Shown here one piece after another: positions 20,701 through 30,704 of a DNA stretch of 64,000 nucleotides (position 1 is the first letter of the stretch; every line of letters starts with the position of its first letter). The notes beneath the pieces are model-generated. The model ran no database searches and was not told where the DNA came from. It worked only from the letters and a program-made list of their open reading frames with translations. The stretch comes from Anaerolineales bacterium. GTDB taxonomy: Bacteria; Chloroflexota; Anaerolineae; Anaerolineales; Villigracilaceae. The translations under genes were made by a program, and so were the position numbers. The stretch is from positions 1-64,000 of the forward strand of contig JANJTV010000085.1 of NCBI GenBank assembly GCA_024710905.1, given 5' to 3'.

Positions 20701-21684
20701 TTACTCAAGCGCTGCGAGAGCAGCATCCAGCAGGGCGTTGAAGTAACTCGGGTTGTGAATACCGTTGCTGCCATCTTCATGGACTAAGTTGTAGTTCCAC
20801 AGGGCCAGCGCAAGTTTTTCATCGGCGGTATCGATCAGGGTAACGCCTTCGGCATCGATGGCGCCAAGCGCCTGCAGTTTTCCTTCAAGCGCAAGATATT
20901 TTTCGTCGAAGGAGGTTACAAAACCATTCACGTTGAAGTCTTCCGCATCGGCATGGCAGGCCGTGCAGGTCGACAACTGGGGTTCAAAGGTATGAACCTG
21001 GTTCTCGCCCATGTGGCAGCCTGCGCAGGTGTTTTCAACCATGCTGTAGTGCGCGCCGGGTTTGCCTTCCACGCCCTGGCCGCCACTGCCCATCAGGGTA
21101 TCGGCCTGAACGCTATAGTGGGTGTTAAATCGCACTTTGACATCGTACAGGCTGGCATTATCCTTGTTGACAAAGCTGTCAAAATAGCGGCGGGCCTGGT
21201 GGCAGTTGGCGCACAGGTTGCCGTTGCCGCCATCAAAGGTTAAGCCGCTGGTGACCATTGTCACAGGAGTGTTGCTCTCGAGCGCCCAGTCGTCGCCGGT
21301 GTATGTCACGTGAATCTGGTGGCAGGTGCGGCAATCCTGGTGGGTCGGGGCGGTATTGCCCGATTCAATTTCAGTGAAGTTTTTGCCAGCGGCAATCATT
21401 TCACTGAACGCAGCGCCGTCATGACAACCCGCGCAGGCAGCGCGTTCACCGGCATATTCCAGGCCGGGGCCAGAGCCATGAATCGAGGTCACCCAGTTGG
21501 CTTTGTGGCGGGTGATAATGGCCGTGTCATTGTGGCATTCGGTGCAGGTCAGGCTGCCGGTTTCGGCGGGCGGGCCAGCCGGGCCAGCTGGGCCAGCCGG
21601 GCCTTCAGGGCCAGCGCAGGCAGCCGTCAGGACCGCAGTCAAGACGAGCGTGCCAAGTAGGACGAGCATTTTTTTCGTGGACAT
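20701..21684 (-). CDS. Hexaheme c-type cytochrome, putative lipoprotein with collagen-like segment
   Basis: Signal peptide and lipobox-like LTAAC, then AGPEGPAGPAGPAGPPAE; CTECH, CAGCH, CRTCH, CANCH, CAGCH, CTACH. Confidence 0.88.
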   Translation of the reverse strand: MSTKKMLVLLGTLVLTAVLTAACAGPEGPAGPAGPAGPPAETGSLTCTECHNDTAIITRHKANWVTSIHGSGPGLEYAGERAACAGCHDGAAFSEMIAAGKNFTEIESGNTAPTHQDCRTCHQIHVTYTGDDWALESNTPVTMVTSGLTFDGGNGNLCANCHQARRYFDSFVNKDNASLYDVKVRFNTHYSVQADTLMGSGGQGVEGKPGAHYSMVENTCAGCHMGENQVHTFEPQLSTCTACHADAEDFNVNGFVTSFDEKYLALEGKLQALGAIDAEGVTLIDTADEKLALALWNYNLVHEDGSNGIHNPSYFNALLDAALAALE

Positions 21685-21957
21685 TAATCATTCTCCTTGT
21701 TGCATATGGTGGTTTCGTAACGGGACAGTAGTTCTCTTCCCGATAAGCCCATACCTGTTTGGGACAATTAAAAGATTATTTGCTTACATGAATAAGCTTA
21801 ACCTTAAAGTTAGATTAAAGAGCATGCCAATTTTCATGAATATTACAGGACGAATGTAACATGATGTCCTGTTGTCGGATTACACCCCCATGCAGTTGTT
21901 GTTTAAGTATCGATAATCACCCCTGCAAAATACCCAGACCACGTTAATTTCATGGCA

Positions 21958-22728
21958 TCAGTCATGAAACAAGTCATCCAGTTTGTAGATGTATTGGATG
22001 GAACGTTCTGCGGCCCAGGGCTGCAAGCCCTGCCAGAACGCCTCCGCCGCTAGGGAAAACTCCAGCGGGCTGGCCGGGCCGGGGCCTGTCATCGTTTTAC
22101 AGAGCTGGTCATACCCTGCGGGCCTGCCCGGCAGGGACAGGCTCTCCGTAAAGAGTTGCGAGGCCGTGCTGTACAGGTGACGGTTGTCCAGCGCAACCAG
22201 GCAGGCGGCAATGCGGGCCAGGTCGAGGCCAAACATGGGCAGGGCGGCTAGGTTGTTTTCATGGGCCGCATTGCGGATTTTGCCCATGGTTTCATAGATT
22301 TCGCCAACAATCGTGTCCGCAATCAACTGATTGAATTCTTCATCTGTGTGGCCAAGTGCCAATTTACGAATGTTCAGGAACAGGTTTTGCGGGTCGTGAA
22401 GAACTTTGGGGTTGGCAAAGGCGCTGTGCGAGATCGGCCAATATTCTTCGAACTCAGCGGCTTCTGCTTCGATGACATCCCGGCTGAGCACGTTCACTTC
22501 GGCTTTCCAGGGGCCTTCCGTCCACTCATATGGCTCGTCAATGTTGTTGCCTTTGACGATGCAAAACATCTCAATGTCTGAGTACGGGCCATCCGTGCCG
22601 CGGGCCAGCGAGCCGTACAGCGCCAGGGCCAGCGGGTTGAATTTTTGCCTGAAAGCTGCCGCGATGTGTTCGGCGCGGGCCAGGCGTTCTATGTGGGAGG
22701 TGGGTTGTGGGCCGGATGGATGGTTCAT
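21958..22728 (-). CDS. Kanamycin nucleotidyltransferase / ANT(4')-like aminoglycoside nucleotidyltransferase homologue
   Basis: From MNHPSGPQ; LALYGSLARGTDGPYSDIEMFCIV, EWTEGPWKAEVNVLS, YETMGKIRN, PAGYDQLCKTM; C-terminal helical domain ending FWQGLQPWAAE. Confidence 0.83.
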   Translation of the reverse strand: MNHPSGPQPTSHIERLARAEHIAAAFRQKFNPLALALYGSLARGTDGPYSDIEMFCIVKGNNIDEPYEWTEGPWKAEVNVLSRDVIEAEAAEFEEYWPISHSAFANPKVLHDPQNLFLNIRKLALGHTDEEFNQLIADTIVGEIYETMGKIRNAAHENNLAALPMFGLDLARIAACLVALDNRHLYSTASQLFTESLSLPGRPAGYDQLCKTMTGPGPASPLEFSLAAEAFWQGLQPWAAERSIQYIYKLDDLFHD

Positions 22729-22733
22729 GGTGG

Positions 22734-23447
22734 CTAAGTGTTCAGGCGTAAAAGTTCCTGTATCGCCTGACAATCCTTGCAACCTTCGCGCCCGGCGGGG
22801 GCTGCGGGTTGGTCGTACAACTCGCGGGCCTGGCGCAGCAGTGGTGGGATGGAAGCCAGGTTTAACTCCACGGGCAGGATGTGGGCCGAGAAGCCCATGG
22901 CAAAGCCGCTTTCGCGGTGGTTGGGCTTGTGGCTGAAATGCTCCTCGTCCGTTTGCGGCTCAAAATAGACCAGCGCTAGCCCGCTCACCGGCCGGCCGGT
23001 TTGTTCGGCAATGTAGGCATAGCCGTTTAATTGGGTCCTGTAGATCGGGCTGAGTTTGTCCTGGTTGGCGGTGAATTTTGCCGTTTTGTAGTCAATCACC
23101 AGGTGTGTTCCATTGGGTGTGATGAAAATATCATCCGGCGCGCCGGTCAGCAGTACGTTGCTTTCGGCATGCAGGAATTTGTAGCGACTGTGATGCAGGT
23201 CGCTGCCAGACAGGAATCCGCTCACCGGGCCGAGCGGGGAAAGCCAGTCGGGCGCCTGCCCGTGGGTTTCAATCAGGTGGTGAATGACCTTTTTTGTATA
23301 TGAATCGATCGATGAGAAGATGCTCGGGAATCCCTGGAACGGCAGGCTGTCTGCATGCAGCTTAATCCACTGGCAGCGCTGGCAAAAAGTGGGCATGGCC
23401 AGTTCGCCGAGCGTTTTGGCGGAGATGCGCAGGGGCTCACTGGTCAT
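22734..23447 (-). CDS. PD-(D/E)XK nuclease family protein, Cas4/RecB-like with four-Cys arrangement
   Basis: APDDIFITPNGTHLVIDYKTAK, RTQLNGYAYIAEQ (QxxxY), N-terminal FCQRC and C-terminal GCKDC. Confidence 0.75.
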   Translation of the reverse strand: MTSEPLRISAKTLGELAMPTFCQRCQWIKLHADSLPFQGFPSIFSSIDSYTKKVIHHLIETHGQAPDWLSPLGPVSGFLSGSDLHHSRYKFLHAESNVLLTGAPDDIFITPNGTHLVIDYKTAKFTANQDKLSPIYRTQLNGYAYIAEQTGRPVSGLALVYFEPQTDEEHFSHKPNHRESGFAMGFSAHILPVELNLASIPPLLRQARELYDQPAAPAGREGCKDCQAIQELLRLNT

Positions 23448-23450
23448 GGG

Positions 23451-24557
23451 CTAGCCTAGCACGCGGATTTCGCGCGGCATGTCGCTCAGGCTCTCACTGC
23501 CGTTTTGGGTGACGACCATGTTGTCTTCAATGCGTACGCCATTGCGACCGGGCAGGTAAATGCCGGGTTCGACCGTGTAGGCCATGCCGACTTCCAGCAG
23601 TTTTTGATTATCGCCGCGCATGTAAGGTTCTTCGTGGCCTTCCATGCCAATGCCGTGGCCGGTGCGGTGGGTGAAGTATTGCCCGTACCCAGCCTGTTCG
23701 ATGATGCCGCGGGCGGCTTTGTCCACTGCGGCGCAGGGAACGCCGGGTTTCCCGGCGGTGCGCCCGGCGGCGTTGGCCTGTTGGACGACCTGGTGAATTT
23801 TCTGGTATTCCGCGTCCACTTCTCCGATGGCGAAGGTGCGGGTCAGGTCTGAAATGTAACCTTCCCAGGCTGCGCCCCAATCCACAACCAGCAGGTCGCC
23901 GGGCTGGAGTTTGCGGTCGGTGGGGGAGGCGTGGGGGTTGGCGCTGTTCGGCCCGCTGGAGACGATGGGGGCAAAGGGCATTTCGCTCTCCGAGCCGTGT
24001 TTGAGCAATTGCACCACCAGTTCGGAGGCCAGTTCTTTTTCGGTCATGCCGATTTTCACCAGCGGCAGGGCGGCTTCAAGCGCGTTTTGCGCGATCTGGA
24101 CGGCTTTTTGCATTTTGGCGATTTCGTCGGCATCCTTGCAGATGCGCAGGGACGCCAGCACGTCTGACGCATCGGGGAAGTTGGCTTTGGGGGCGGCGGC
24201 GTGGATGTAGTTATATTCCAGCAGGCGCAGGCGGCGTGGTTCGACGCCAATTTGTTTCCCGTCCAGCCCGGCAGATGAGACCGTCTTGCGGAAGACATCA
24301 TTCCAGTCGGCGGGGTTTTCGCCGTAGGAAACCACACTGGCATTGTAAGTCAACGCTTCGGCCTTGAGTTTTTCCAGTTCTGGCAGCACCAATGTCACTT
24401 CGCTGGTGGCGCTGAAGAGCATGACCACCGGGCGTTCCATGAGATGGAAGTTCAGGCCGGTCAGGTAGGTCAGGGTGGGGCCGGGGTTGAGCACGACAGC
24501 ATCCATGCCGCTGGTTTTCAGGGCGCGGGTGAGTTTTTCGAGGCGTTGGGTATACAT
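23451..24557 (-). CDS. M24 family Xaa-Pro aminopeptidase
   Basis: From MYTQRLEKLTRALK; LVVDWGAAWEGYISDLTRTF, HRTGHGIGMEGHEEPY, YTVEPGIYLPGRNGVRIED. Confidence 0.93.
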   Translation of the reverse strand: MYTQRLEKLTRALKTSGMDAVVLNPGPTLTYLTGLNFHLMERPVVMLFSATSEVTLVLPELEKLKAEALTYNASVVSYGENPADWNDVFRKTVSSAGLDGKQIGVEPRRLRLLEYNYIHAAAPKANFPDASDVLASLRICKDADEIAKMQKAVQIAQNALEAALPLVKIGMTEKELASELVVQLLKHGSESEMPFAPIVSSGPNSANPHASPTDRKLQPGDLLVVDWGAAWEGYISDLTRTFAIGEVDAEYQKIHQVVQQANAAGRTAGKPGVPCAAVDKAARGIIEQAGYGQYFTHRTGHGIGMEGHEEPYMRGDNQKLLEVGMAYTVEPGIYLPGRNGVRIEDNMVVTQNGSESLSDMPREIRVLG

Positions 24558-24642
24558 GGCTGCTCCTGTGGGTGGGATAAAAAAAGATTGGAAGGCTGTC
24601 ATTATATCCCTACCAATCTTTGTGGGGCAAATTTTATAAGGC

Positions 24643-25449
24643 TTATGCTCTAAAGCGGGAAATGTAGCGGGTTTGAACCCAGTCACTTAGGGTGGGGAAG
24701 TTGTCGCTTAGCCAGGCAAGCGGGGCAAACCACCAGGGTAGGATTAAACTCCGGCGCGGGGAGGTAGCGAGGCGTACCACCTGTGAAGCCACATATTCGC
24801 TGGTCATGCGGGCAAAGCCGGGGATGCGGACTCCCTTTTTAACGCGGCTATCCCCGGTATGCTGGCCAAATTCCGTGCTGGCCGGGCCGGGATACACGCC
24901 GGAAACGTGGATTCCCAGCGGGGCGACTTCACGGCGCAGGGCGTCGGTAAAACCGCGCACCCCGAATTTGGTGGCCGAGTAGACGGTGTAGGTTGGCGTG
25001 CCCACCCAGCCAGCCATGGAGGACATGTTAATGATGTGACCGCTTTTCTGGGCGATCATGTGCGGTAGCACGGCCCGGGTGACCTGGATCAGCCCGGTCA
25101 GGTTGACGGCGATCTGGGTTTCGATGTCACGCTCGGGGGAAAGGTTTTCGAGGAAGTCGAGCCGTCCAAACCCGGCGTTGTTGAACAGGATGTCGATGCG
25201 CTGGTAGTTCTCGATGACGCCTTTAACCATGTTCTCGATGTCGGCCTTGTTGGTCACGTCCACCGGGGTGGCCATGGCTTCGCCACCATCGGCGTGCAGG
25301 CGGGCTACCATGGCCTGCATCCGGTCGATGCGGCGGGCGGCCAGCACCACCGAAGCGCCCTGGCGGGCAAACAGGCGGGCGGCATCTTCGCCAAAGCCGG
25401 AGGAAGCGCCGGTAATGAGCACGACTTTGCCTTTGAGTTTGTCGGTCAT
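24643..25449 (-). CDS. SDR family oxidoreductase
   Basis: From MTDKLKGKVVLITGASSGFGEDAARLF; NNAGFG; YSATKFGVRGF. Confidence 0.92.
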   Translation of the reverse strand: MTDKLKGKVVLITGASSGFGEDAARLFARQGASVVLAARRIDRMQAMVARLHADGGEAMATPVDVTNKADIENMVKGVIENYQRIDILFNNAGFGRLDFLENLSPERDIETQIAVNLTGLIQVTRAVLPHMIAQKSGHIINMSSMAGWVGTPTYTVYSATKFGVRGFTDALRREVAPLGIHVSGVYPGPASTEFGQHTGDSRVKKGVRIPGFARMTSEYVASQVVRLATSPRRSLILPWWFAPLAWLSDNFPTLSDWVQTRYISRFRA

Positions 25450-25503
25450 GATGTTCTCCCATCCGAAACACAATGACCCGCATGCGCGAGTCATTGTCGT
25501 TGG

Positions 25504-27978
25504 TTATTCTTCTTCCGGTTCAACTTCCTGGTTGTCGCGCCGTCGCGGGCGGACAGGCTCGACCGAAGGTTCATTTTCCAGCGCGATTTCCAGCACCTGA
25601 TCCATGTGAGTGACCGGGACGATCTTCAGGTCGGTGCGTACCCGTTTGGGCAGGTCTACCAGGTCTTTGACGTTCTTTTCAGGAATCATCACCACTTTGA
25701 TGCCCGCGCGGTGGGCGGCAAGCACTTTTTCGCGCAGGCCGCCGATCATCAGTACCCGTCCGCGCAGGGTGATCTCGCCGGTCATGGCCACATCCCTGAA
25801 GACGCGCCGCCCGGTAAAAGCAGAAACCAGCGCTGTGCATAGCGTAATGCCCGCTGAAGGGCCGTCTTTTGGGATGCCACCTTCTGGCAGGTGCAGGTGA
25901 ATGTCAAGTTTGTCGAACACATCCGCTTCGATGTTGAGCAGCGGTGCGCGCGATTTTAGGTAGGTCAGGGCGGCCTGGGCGCTTTCCTGCATCACATCGC
26001 CGACCTGGCCGGTGATTTGCATGGAGCCTTTGCCTTCCAGCAAGCTGACCTCGATAGCCATGATCTCGCCACCGTTTTCCGTCCAGGCCAGGCCGGTGGC
26101 GACGCCCACTTCATCCTGCCGTTCGGCTTCGGTCTGGAAGAACTGCGGCGGGCCGAGGAATTTCTCCACCAGCGTGGGGGTGATGATGGTTGGGAAATCC
26201 TTCTTTTCGGCTTTCAGGCGTGCCACTTTTCGGACGACGCGGCCAATTTCACGCTCCAGGTTGCGTACCCCGGCCTCGTAGGTATATTCGCGGATAATCT
26301 TCTGCATGGCCGGGGCCGAGAATTTCAAGCCGCTTTCCTCCATGCCGTTCTCTTCCATCTGGCGCGGGATGAGATAGCGGTCGGCAATGGCCATTTTGTC
26401 TTCTTCGATGTAGCCGGGGAACTCGATCACTTCCAGCCGGTCGAGCAAGGCGGGCGGGATGCTGCCCAGGCTGTTGGCCGTGGTCACGAACATGGACTTG
26501 GACAGGTCGAAGGGAATTTCCAGGTAATGGTCACTGAAGCTGTTGTTTTGTTCCGGGTCGAGCACTTCCAGCAGCGCCGAAGACGGGTCGCCGCGGAAGT
26601 CCGAGCCGAGCTTGTCAATTTCATCCAGCATAAAGAGCGGGTTGTTGCTACCTGCCCGCTTCATGGTTTGGATGACCCTGCCCGGCAGCGCGCCGATGTA
26701 GGTGCGCCGGTGGCCGCGAATCTCGGCCTCGTCACGCACCCCGCCCAGCGAAACGCGCACGAATTTGCGGCCGAGCGCATCCGCAATGGAACGGCCCAGC
26801 GAGGTCTTGCCAGTTCCCGGCGGACCGACAAAGCACAGGATCGGCTGGCGTTCTTTCTTCGGTTTCAAGGACCGCACGGCTATATATTCCAGGATGCGGT
26901 CTTTGGCTTTTTGCAGACCGTAATGGTCGGTATCCAGGACTTTTGCCGCATTGGCGACATCCAGGTTGTCTTCGGTATGGGTATTCCAGGGCAGTTCAAC
27001 AATCCATTCTACATAGGTGCGGATGATGCCCACTTCCGGTGCCATTGGCGGCATCTGTGCCAGGCGTTCCACTTCTTTCAGCGCCACTTTTTTGGCTTCT
27101 TCGGGCAGATTGGCGGCCTCGATTTTCTGGCGCAGTTCGGTCACGTCCCGCGACCAGACATCACCTTCACCCAGTTCATTCTGGATCTGCTTCATCTGTT
27201 CGCGCAGGTAGAACTCGCGCTGGCTCTTGTCCACTTCAGACTGCACTCGGTTGTGGATTTCGTCTTCCAGTTCCAGCACGTCAATTTCATCGGCCAGCAG
27301 TTCCGCCAGCCGCTTCAGGCGCGCCACCGGATCGTTCATCAGCAGCAGGGCTTTGCGCTCGTCAAAATCCAACGAAAGCGAAGTGGCAATCATATCCGCT
27401 AACCAGCCCGGCTCGCTGATGTTCAGCGCAAACAGGTGGGCTTCCTCGGGGATGGAACGGTTGAGTTGCACCACCTGCTCGAACTGGCTGACCACCGAGC
27501 GCATCAGCGCCTGGGTGGCCTTGTCAGCTTTGCGCGGCTCTTCCACCACGCGGGCTTTTACTTTGATCACCGGCGAGATGCGGGTAAATTCCAAAATCTC
27601 CACCCGCCGCCTGCCCTGTACCAGCGCCGAACTGGCCCCATCCGGCATCGAAATCAGGCGCCCGACGGCCATCTCCACGCCGGTGGCCAAGAAATCAATC
27701 GCCTTGGGGTTTTCCTGCTCCGGGTCGCGCTGGGTAATGCCTATGACTGTCTGTTCGCGGTCATGGGCCGATTGCAAGGTTAAAAGGGCGGTTTCATTAT
27801 CCACAAACACCGGCGAAACCATGTGCGGCATCACGATCACGTCGCGCATCGGCAGGGCCAGCGCTTCAATGATGCCATTCTCGTCCGGCGTGTGGTTATT
27901 AACGCGGTACAACTCCTCTGTGCGTTGCGAGAGGGTCGAGTCAAACACTTCGTCTTCCATCCAATCGTCTCGATTCAT
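25504..27978 (-). CDS. lon: ATP-dependent Lon protease
   Basis: 824 aa; [30 protein letters not shown], catalytic [11 protein letters not shown]. Confidence 0.97.
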   Translation of the reverse strand: MNRDDWMEDEVFDSTLSQRTEELYRVNNHTPDENGIIEALALPMRDVIVMPHMVSPVFVDNETALLTLQSAHDREQTVIGITQRDPEQENPKAIDFLATGVEMAVGRLISMPDGASSALVQGRRRVEILEFTRISPVIKVKARVVEEPRKADKATQALMRSVVSQFEQVVQLNRSIPEEAHLFALNISEPGWLADMIATSLSLDFDERKALLLMNDPVARLKRLAELLADEIDVLELEDEIHNRVQSEVDKSQREFYLREQMKQIQNELGEGDVWSRDVTELRQKIEAANLPEEAKKVALKEVERLAQMPPMAPEVGIIRTYVEWIVELPWNTHTEDNLDVANAAKVLDTDHYGLQKAKDRILEYIAVRSLKPKKERQPILCFVGPPGTGKTSLGRSIADALGRKFVRVSLGGVRDEAEIRGHRRTYIGALPGRVIQTMKRAGSNNPLFMLDEIDKLGSDFRGDPSSALLEVLDPEQNNSFSDHYLEIPFDLSKSMFVTTANSLGSIPPALLDRLEVIEFPGYIEEDKMAIADRYLIPRQMEENGMEESGLKFSAPAMQKIIREYTYEAGVRNLEREIGRVVRKVARLKAEKKDFPTIITPTLVEKFLGPPQFFQTEAERQDEVGVATGLAWTENGGEIMAIEVSLLEGKGSMQITGQVGDVMQESAQAALTYLKSRAPLLNIEADVFDKLDIHLHLPEGGIPKDGPSAGITLCTALVSAFTGRRVFRDVAMTGEITLRGRVLMIGGLREKVLAAHRAGIKVVMIPEKNVKDLVDLPKRVRTDLKIVPVTHMDQVLEIALENEPSVEPVRPRRRDNQEVEPEEE

Positions 27979-28041
27979 TCAAACACCTTTAATTGAAGTA
28001 ATGCTATTTTCCCACAAAAGCGGGCCAGCATTGTACCCTGT

Positions 28042-29352
28042 TTAAGCCTGTTGCTGCCAGGCAGTTTTGGCTTCGGCTGTCACGAACATCGAGCCTGCGG
28101 AAAGGACAATGCTTCCATCCTGTGCGGATGAATCCATCGCCTGCAGCAGGGCCGCCGAAACGGGTTCCATGGCCTGGCAGGCCACCCCGAGGCGTTCCGC
28201 CGTTTCAACAATTTTCCCCACATCCAGGGCGCGCGGATGGTCGGCACGGGTGGCGATCAACAGTGAAAGCCGAGGCGCCAGCGCCTGAATCATTTCTGAC
28301 AGGTGCTTGTCTTCTGAAACCCCCATGATCAGGGTGACCTTGCGGTCGCCAAAAAATTGTTGCAGCGTGTCATTTAGTCGCTGGAAGGAGTCTTCGTTGT
28401 GCGCCGAGTCGAAGATGACCGGCGGTTCGCGGCGGGCAATTTCAAAGCGGCAGGGCCAGCGCGCAGCGGCAAATCCGGCGGCGATTTGTTCGTCCGTCAG
28501 GTTAAATTTGCCTGCTTTGAGGGCGGCGTAGGCCGTGGCGGCGTTTTCCACCTGGTGTGCCCCGAGCAGGGGAATGGTCAGATGAACGGGAGGCAGGCCG
28601 GGGGTCCAGACTGCCAGTTCCTGCCCGTCCAGCGAGGCTGGCCCGGCTTTGTAGATCACATCCATGCCCACCAGGGTTAGTTCCGCATGGCGTTTTGCCG
28701 AAAAGGTTTCCAGCACGGCCAGGGCTTCCTGTTTTTGCGGCGCGGAGACGACCGGCACGCCGTGCTTGATGATGCCTGCTTTTTCAGCGGCGATCTTGGC
28801 GAGTGTATCGCCCAGCACGGCCATATGGTCATATGAAAGGGAGGTGATGACCGAAACGCGCGGCGAGACAACATTGGTGGCGTCCAGCCGCCCGCCCAGG
28901 CCAACCTCAATCACGCCCACGTTAACGCGCTGGCGGGCAAAGTGCAGGAATCCCAGTGCGGTGGTGATTTCAAAGGTGGTCAGTTTTGCCACCTGCGCCA
29001 CGGCCGGTTTGATTTCATCCACCAGGTTGCTGAGTTCGTCATGTGGGATGGGCTGGCCGTTGACCTGGATGCGCTCGGCATAATCCTGCAGGTGCGGCGA
29101 GGTGTAAAGGCCGGTTTTGTAGCCGCCTGCCTGCAGGGCCGCCGCGCACAGGGCCGATACAGACCCCTTGCCTTTTGTCCCGGCCACATGGATGACCGGG
29201 TAGGAGGTGTGCGGGTTGCCGAGCAGCTGCAGCAGGCGGAACATGCGGTCGAGGTTAAATTCGGCCTTGGCGAGTTCGCTGCTGTGCTTCAGGCTATAAT
29301 CGACAAAACTATACAGCCAGTCGAGCGTGGTGTTGAAACGAGAAGTATCCAT
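28042..29352 (-). CDS. folC: Bifunctional folylpolyglutamate synthase/dihydrofolate synthase
   Basis: HVAGTKGKGSVSAL, SPHLQDYAERIQVNG, EVGLGGRLDATN, FDSAHNEDSF. Start taken at MDTSRF; 29379 and 29427 are alternatives. Confidence 0.92.
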   Translation of the reverse strand: MDTSRFNTTLDWLYSFVDYSLKHSSELAKAEFNLDRMFRLLQLLGNPHTSYPVIHVAGTKGKGSVSALCAAALQAGGYKTGLYTSPHLQDYAERIQVNGQPIPHDELSNLVDEIKPAVAQVAKLTTFEITTALGFLHFARQRVNVGVIEVGLGGRLDATNVVSPRVSVITSLSYDHMAVLGDTLAKIAAEKAGIIKHGVPVVSAPQKQEALAVLETFSAKRHAELTLVGMDVIYKAGPASLDGQELAVWTPGLPPVHLTIPLLGAHQVENAATAYAALKAGKFNLTDEQIAAGFAAARWPCRFEIARREPPVIFDSAHNEDSFQRLNDTLQQFFGDRKVTLIMGVSEDKHLSEMIQALAPRLSLLIATRADHPRALDVGKIVETAERLGVACQAMEPVSAALLQAMDSSAQDGSIVLSAGSMFVTAEAKTAWQQQA

Positions 29353-29403
29353 CAACTTGAATTGTATATCTTCATCCATAGAATGTAAATTGGTTACAGT
29401 TAT

Positions 29404-29691
29404 ATGATTGCTTTTCTGACCCTTCACCTGCGCCTGCCGGGCTGTACTTCCTTAAAAGAGAAACGCGGGCGCATCCAGCCTTTTATGCACCGCCTGCGTC
29501 GCGAGTTCAACCTGTCTGTGGCCGAGTTGGATCTCCAGGATGCGCACCAGCAGGCCGTGATTGGTTGTGTCATGCTGGGCAATGATGCGGCTTTCCTGCA
29601 GGCGGTCCTTGAACAGGTAAACCACTGGGCCGAAGGCAACTGGCCGCATGGTGATGTCTGGGACAGCCGGGTGGAGATCCTCCACGAATAG
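29404..29691 (+). CDS. DUF503 domain-containing protein
   Basis: 95 aa; LHLPGCTSLKEKR-type start and FNLSVAELDLQDAHQQAVIG. Confidence 0.75.
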   Translation: MIAFLTLHLRLPGCTSLKEKRGRIQPFMHRLRREFNLSVAELDLQDAHQQAVIGCVMLGNDAAFLQAVLEQVNHWAEGNWPHGDVWDSRVEILHE

Positions 29692-29699
29692 GAGAGAAT

Positions 29700-30491
29700 A
29701 TGGACCTGCATCTCAAAGACAAACGCGCCCTGGTCACCGGCGCTTCGCGCGGGTTGGGCTTTGCCACTGCCAGACTGTTGGCCGAAGAGGGCTGCCAGGT
29801 GGCAGTCAACAGCCGCGACGAGGCGAAAATCTCCGCAGCCGCGGCGCAACTGGCTGCCGAAACCGGCGGCAGGGTTGTGGGGCTGGCTGCTGATATCAGT
29901 CGGCAGGCCGAGGCTGCCAAGATGGTTGCCCGCGCCGTTGAAACCCTGGGCGGGCTGGATTTGCTGGTCTGCAATGCTGGCGGCCCGCCGCCCGGCCCGT
30001 TTGAGAACTTTGACGAGGCAGCCTGGCGCAAAGCGGTCGATTTAACCTTCCTGGGCAATGTCTGGCTGATTCAGGCCGCCCTGCCGCACTTGAAAAAATC
30101 ATCCGCAGCGAGCGTGCTCACGATTACCTCGTATTCCGTTAAGCAGCCCATCCCCAACCTGACGTTTTCCAACAGCCTGCGGGCGGCAACGGTTGGCCTG
30201 ACCAAATCGCTGGCACTGGAACTGGGCTCACAGGGCATTCGCTTCAACTCCATCCTGCCCGCCTGGACGGAAACGGAACGGGTGGAAGAGTTAATGAATG
30301 CCCGCGCCGTCACAAAAGGCACAACGGTTGACGAGGAGATTACGAAACAGGCCGCCGAAAGCGTGTTTGGCCGTTTTGCCACACCGGAAGAGTTTGCCAC
30401 TGCGGCGGTCTTCCTGCTTTCGCCTGCCGCAAGTTACCTGACCGGGGTGATGCTGCCAGTGGATGGTGGTATGTTAAAGGGCACGTTTTAA
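29700..30491 (+). CDS. SDR family oxidoreductase (3-oxoacyl-ACP reductase-like)
   Basis: RALVTGASRGLGFATARLLA, CNAGGPPPGPF. Confidence 0.92.
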   Translation: MDLHLKDKRALVTGASRGLGFATARLLAEEGCQVAVNSRDEAKISAAAAQLAAETGGRVVGLAADISRQAEAAKMVARAVETLGGLDLLVCNAGGPPPGPFENFDEAAWRKAVDLTFLGNVWLIQAALPHLKKSSAASVLTITSYSVKQPIPNLTFSNSLRAATVGLTKSLALELGSQGIRFNSILPAWTETERVEELMNARAVTKGTTVDEEITKQAAESVFGRFATPEEFATAAVFLLSPAASYLTGVMLPVDGGMLKGTF

Positions 30492-30509
30492 GGTTCACAG
30501 GAGAATTCG

Positions 30510-30698
30510 ATGCAAACTGTATCTTGTTTTAATTGCAAACGTACCGAGCAGGATATTCCCTTGTTGACGATGCACTTCCAAGGGAACGTCTCGCATGTCT
30601 GCCCGCAATGCCTGCCTGCATTAATCCATAAGCCCCAGACAGTGGCAGCCAATTTACCCGGTTTGCGGGCCAGCGGTGTGGATGAACCGGAAGGATAG
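30510..30698 (+). CDS. Small putative zinc-ribbon protein
   Basis: 62 aa with CFNC and CPQC knuckles. Confidence 0.6.
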   Translation: MQTVSCFNCKRTEQDIPLLTMHFQGNVSHVCPQCLPALIHKPQTVAANLPGLRASGVDEPEG

Positions 30699-30704
30699 AC
30701 TCCC

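Noticed and set aside
21847-21872. Inverted repeat CAGGAC...GTCCTG upstream of the cytochrome operon
   Set aside because: Short 6-7 bp arms with a 14-nt loop and no T-run; could be an operator or chance, so not called as a feature.
22734-23447. CRISPR-associated Cas4
   Set aside because: No repeats, spacers or other cas genes anywhere in the window; described only as a Cas4-like nuclease.
26017-27402. 461-aa plus-strand ORF antisense to lon
   Set aside because: Same antisense GC-skew artefact; lon is complete on the minus strand.
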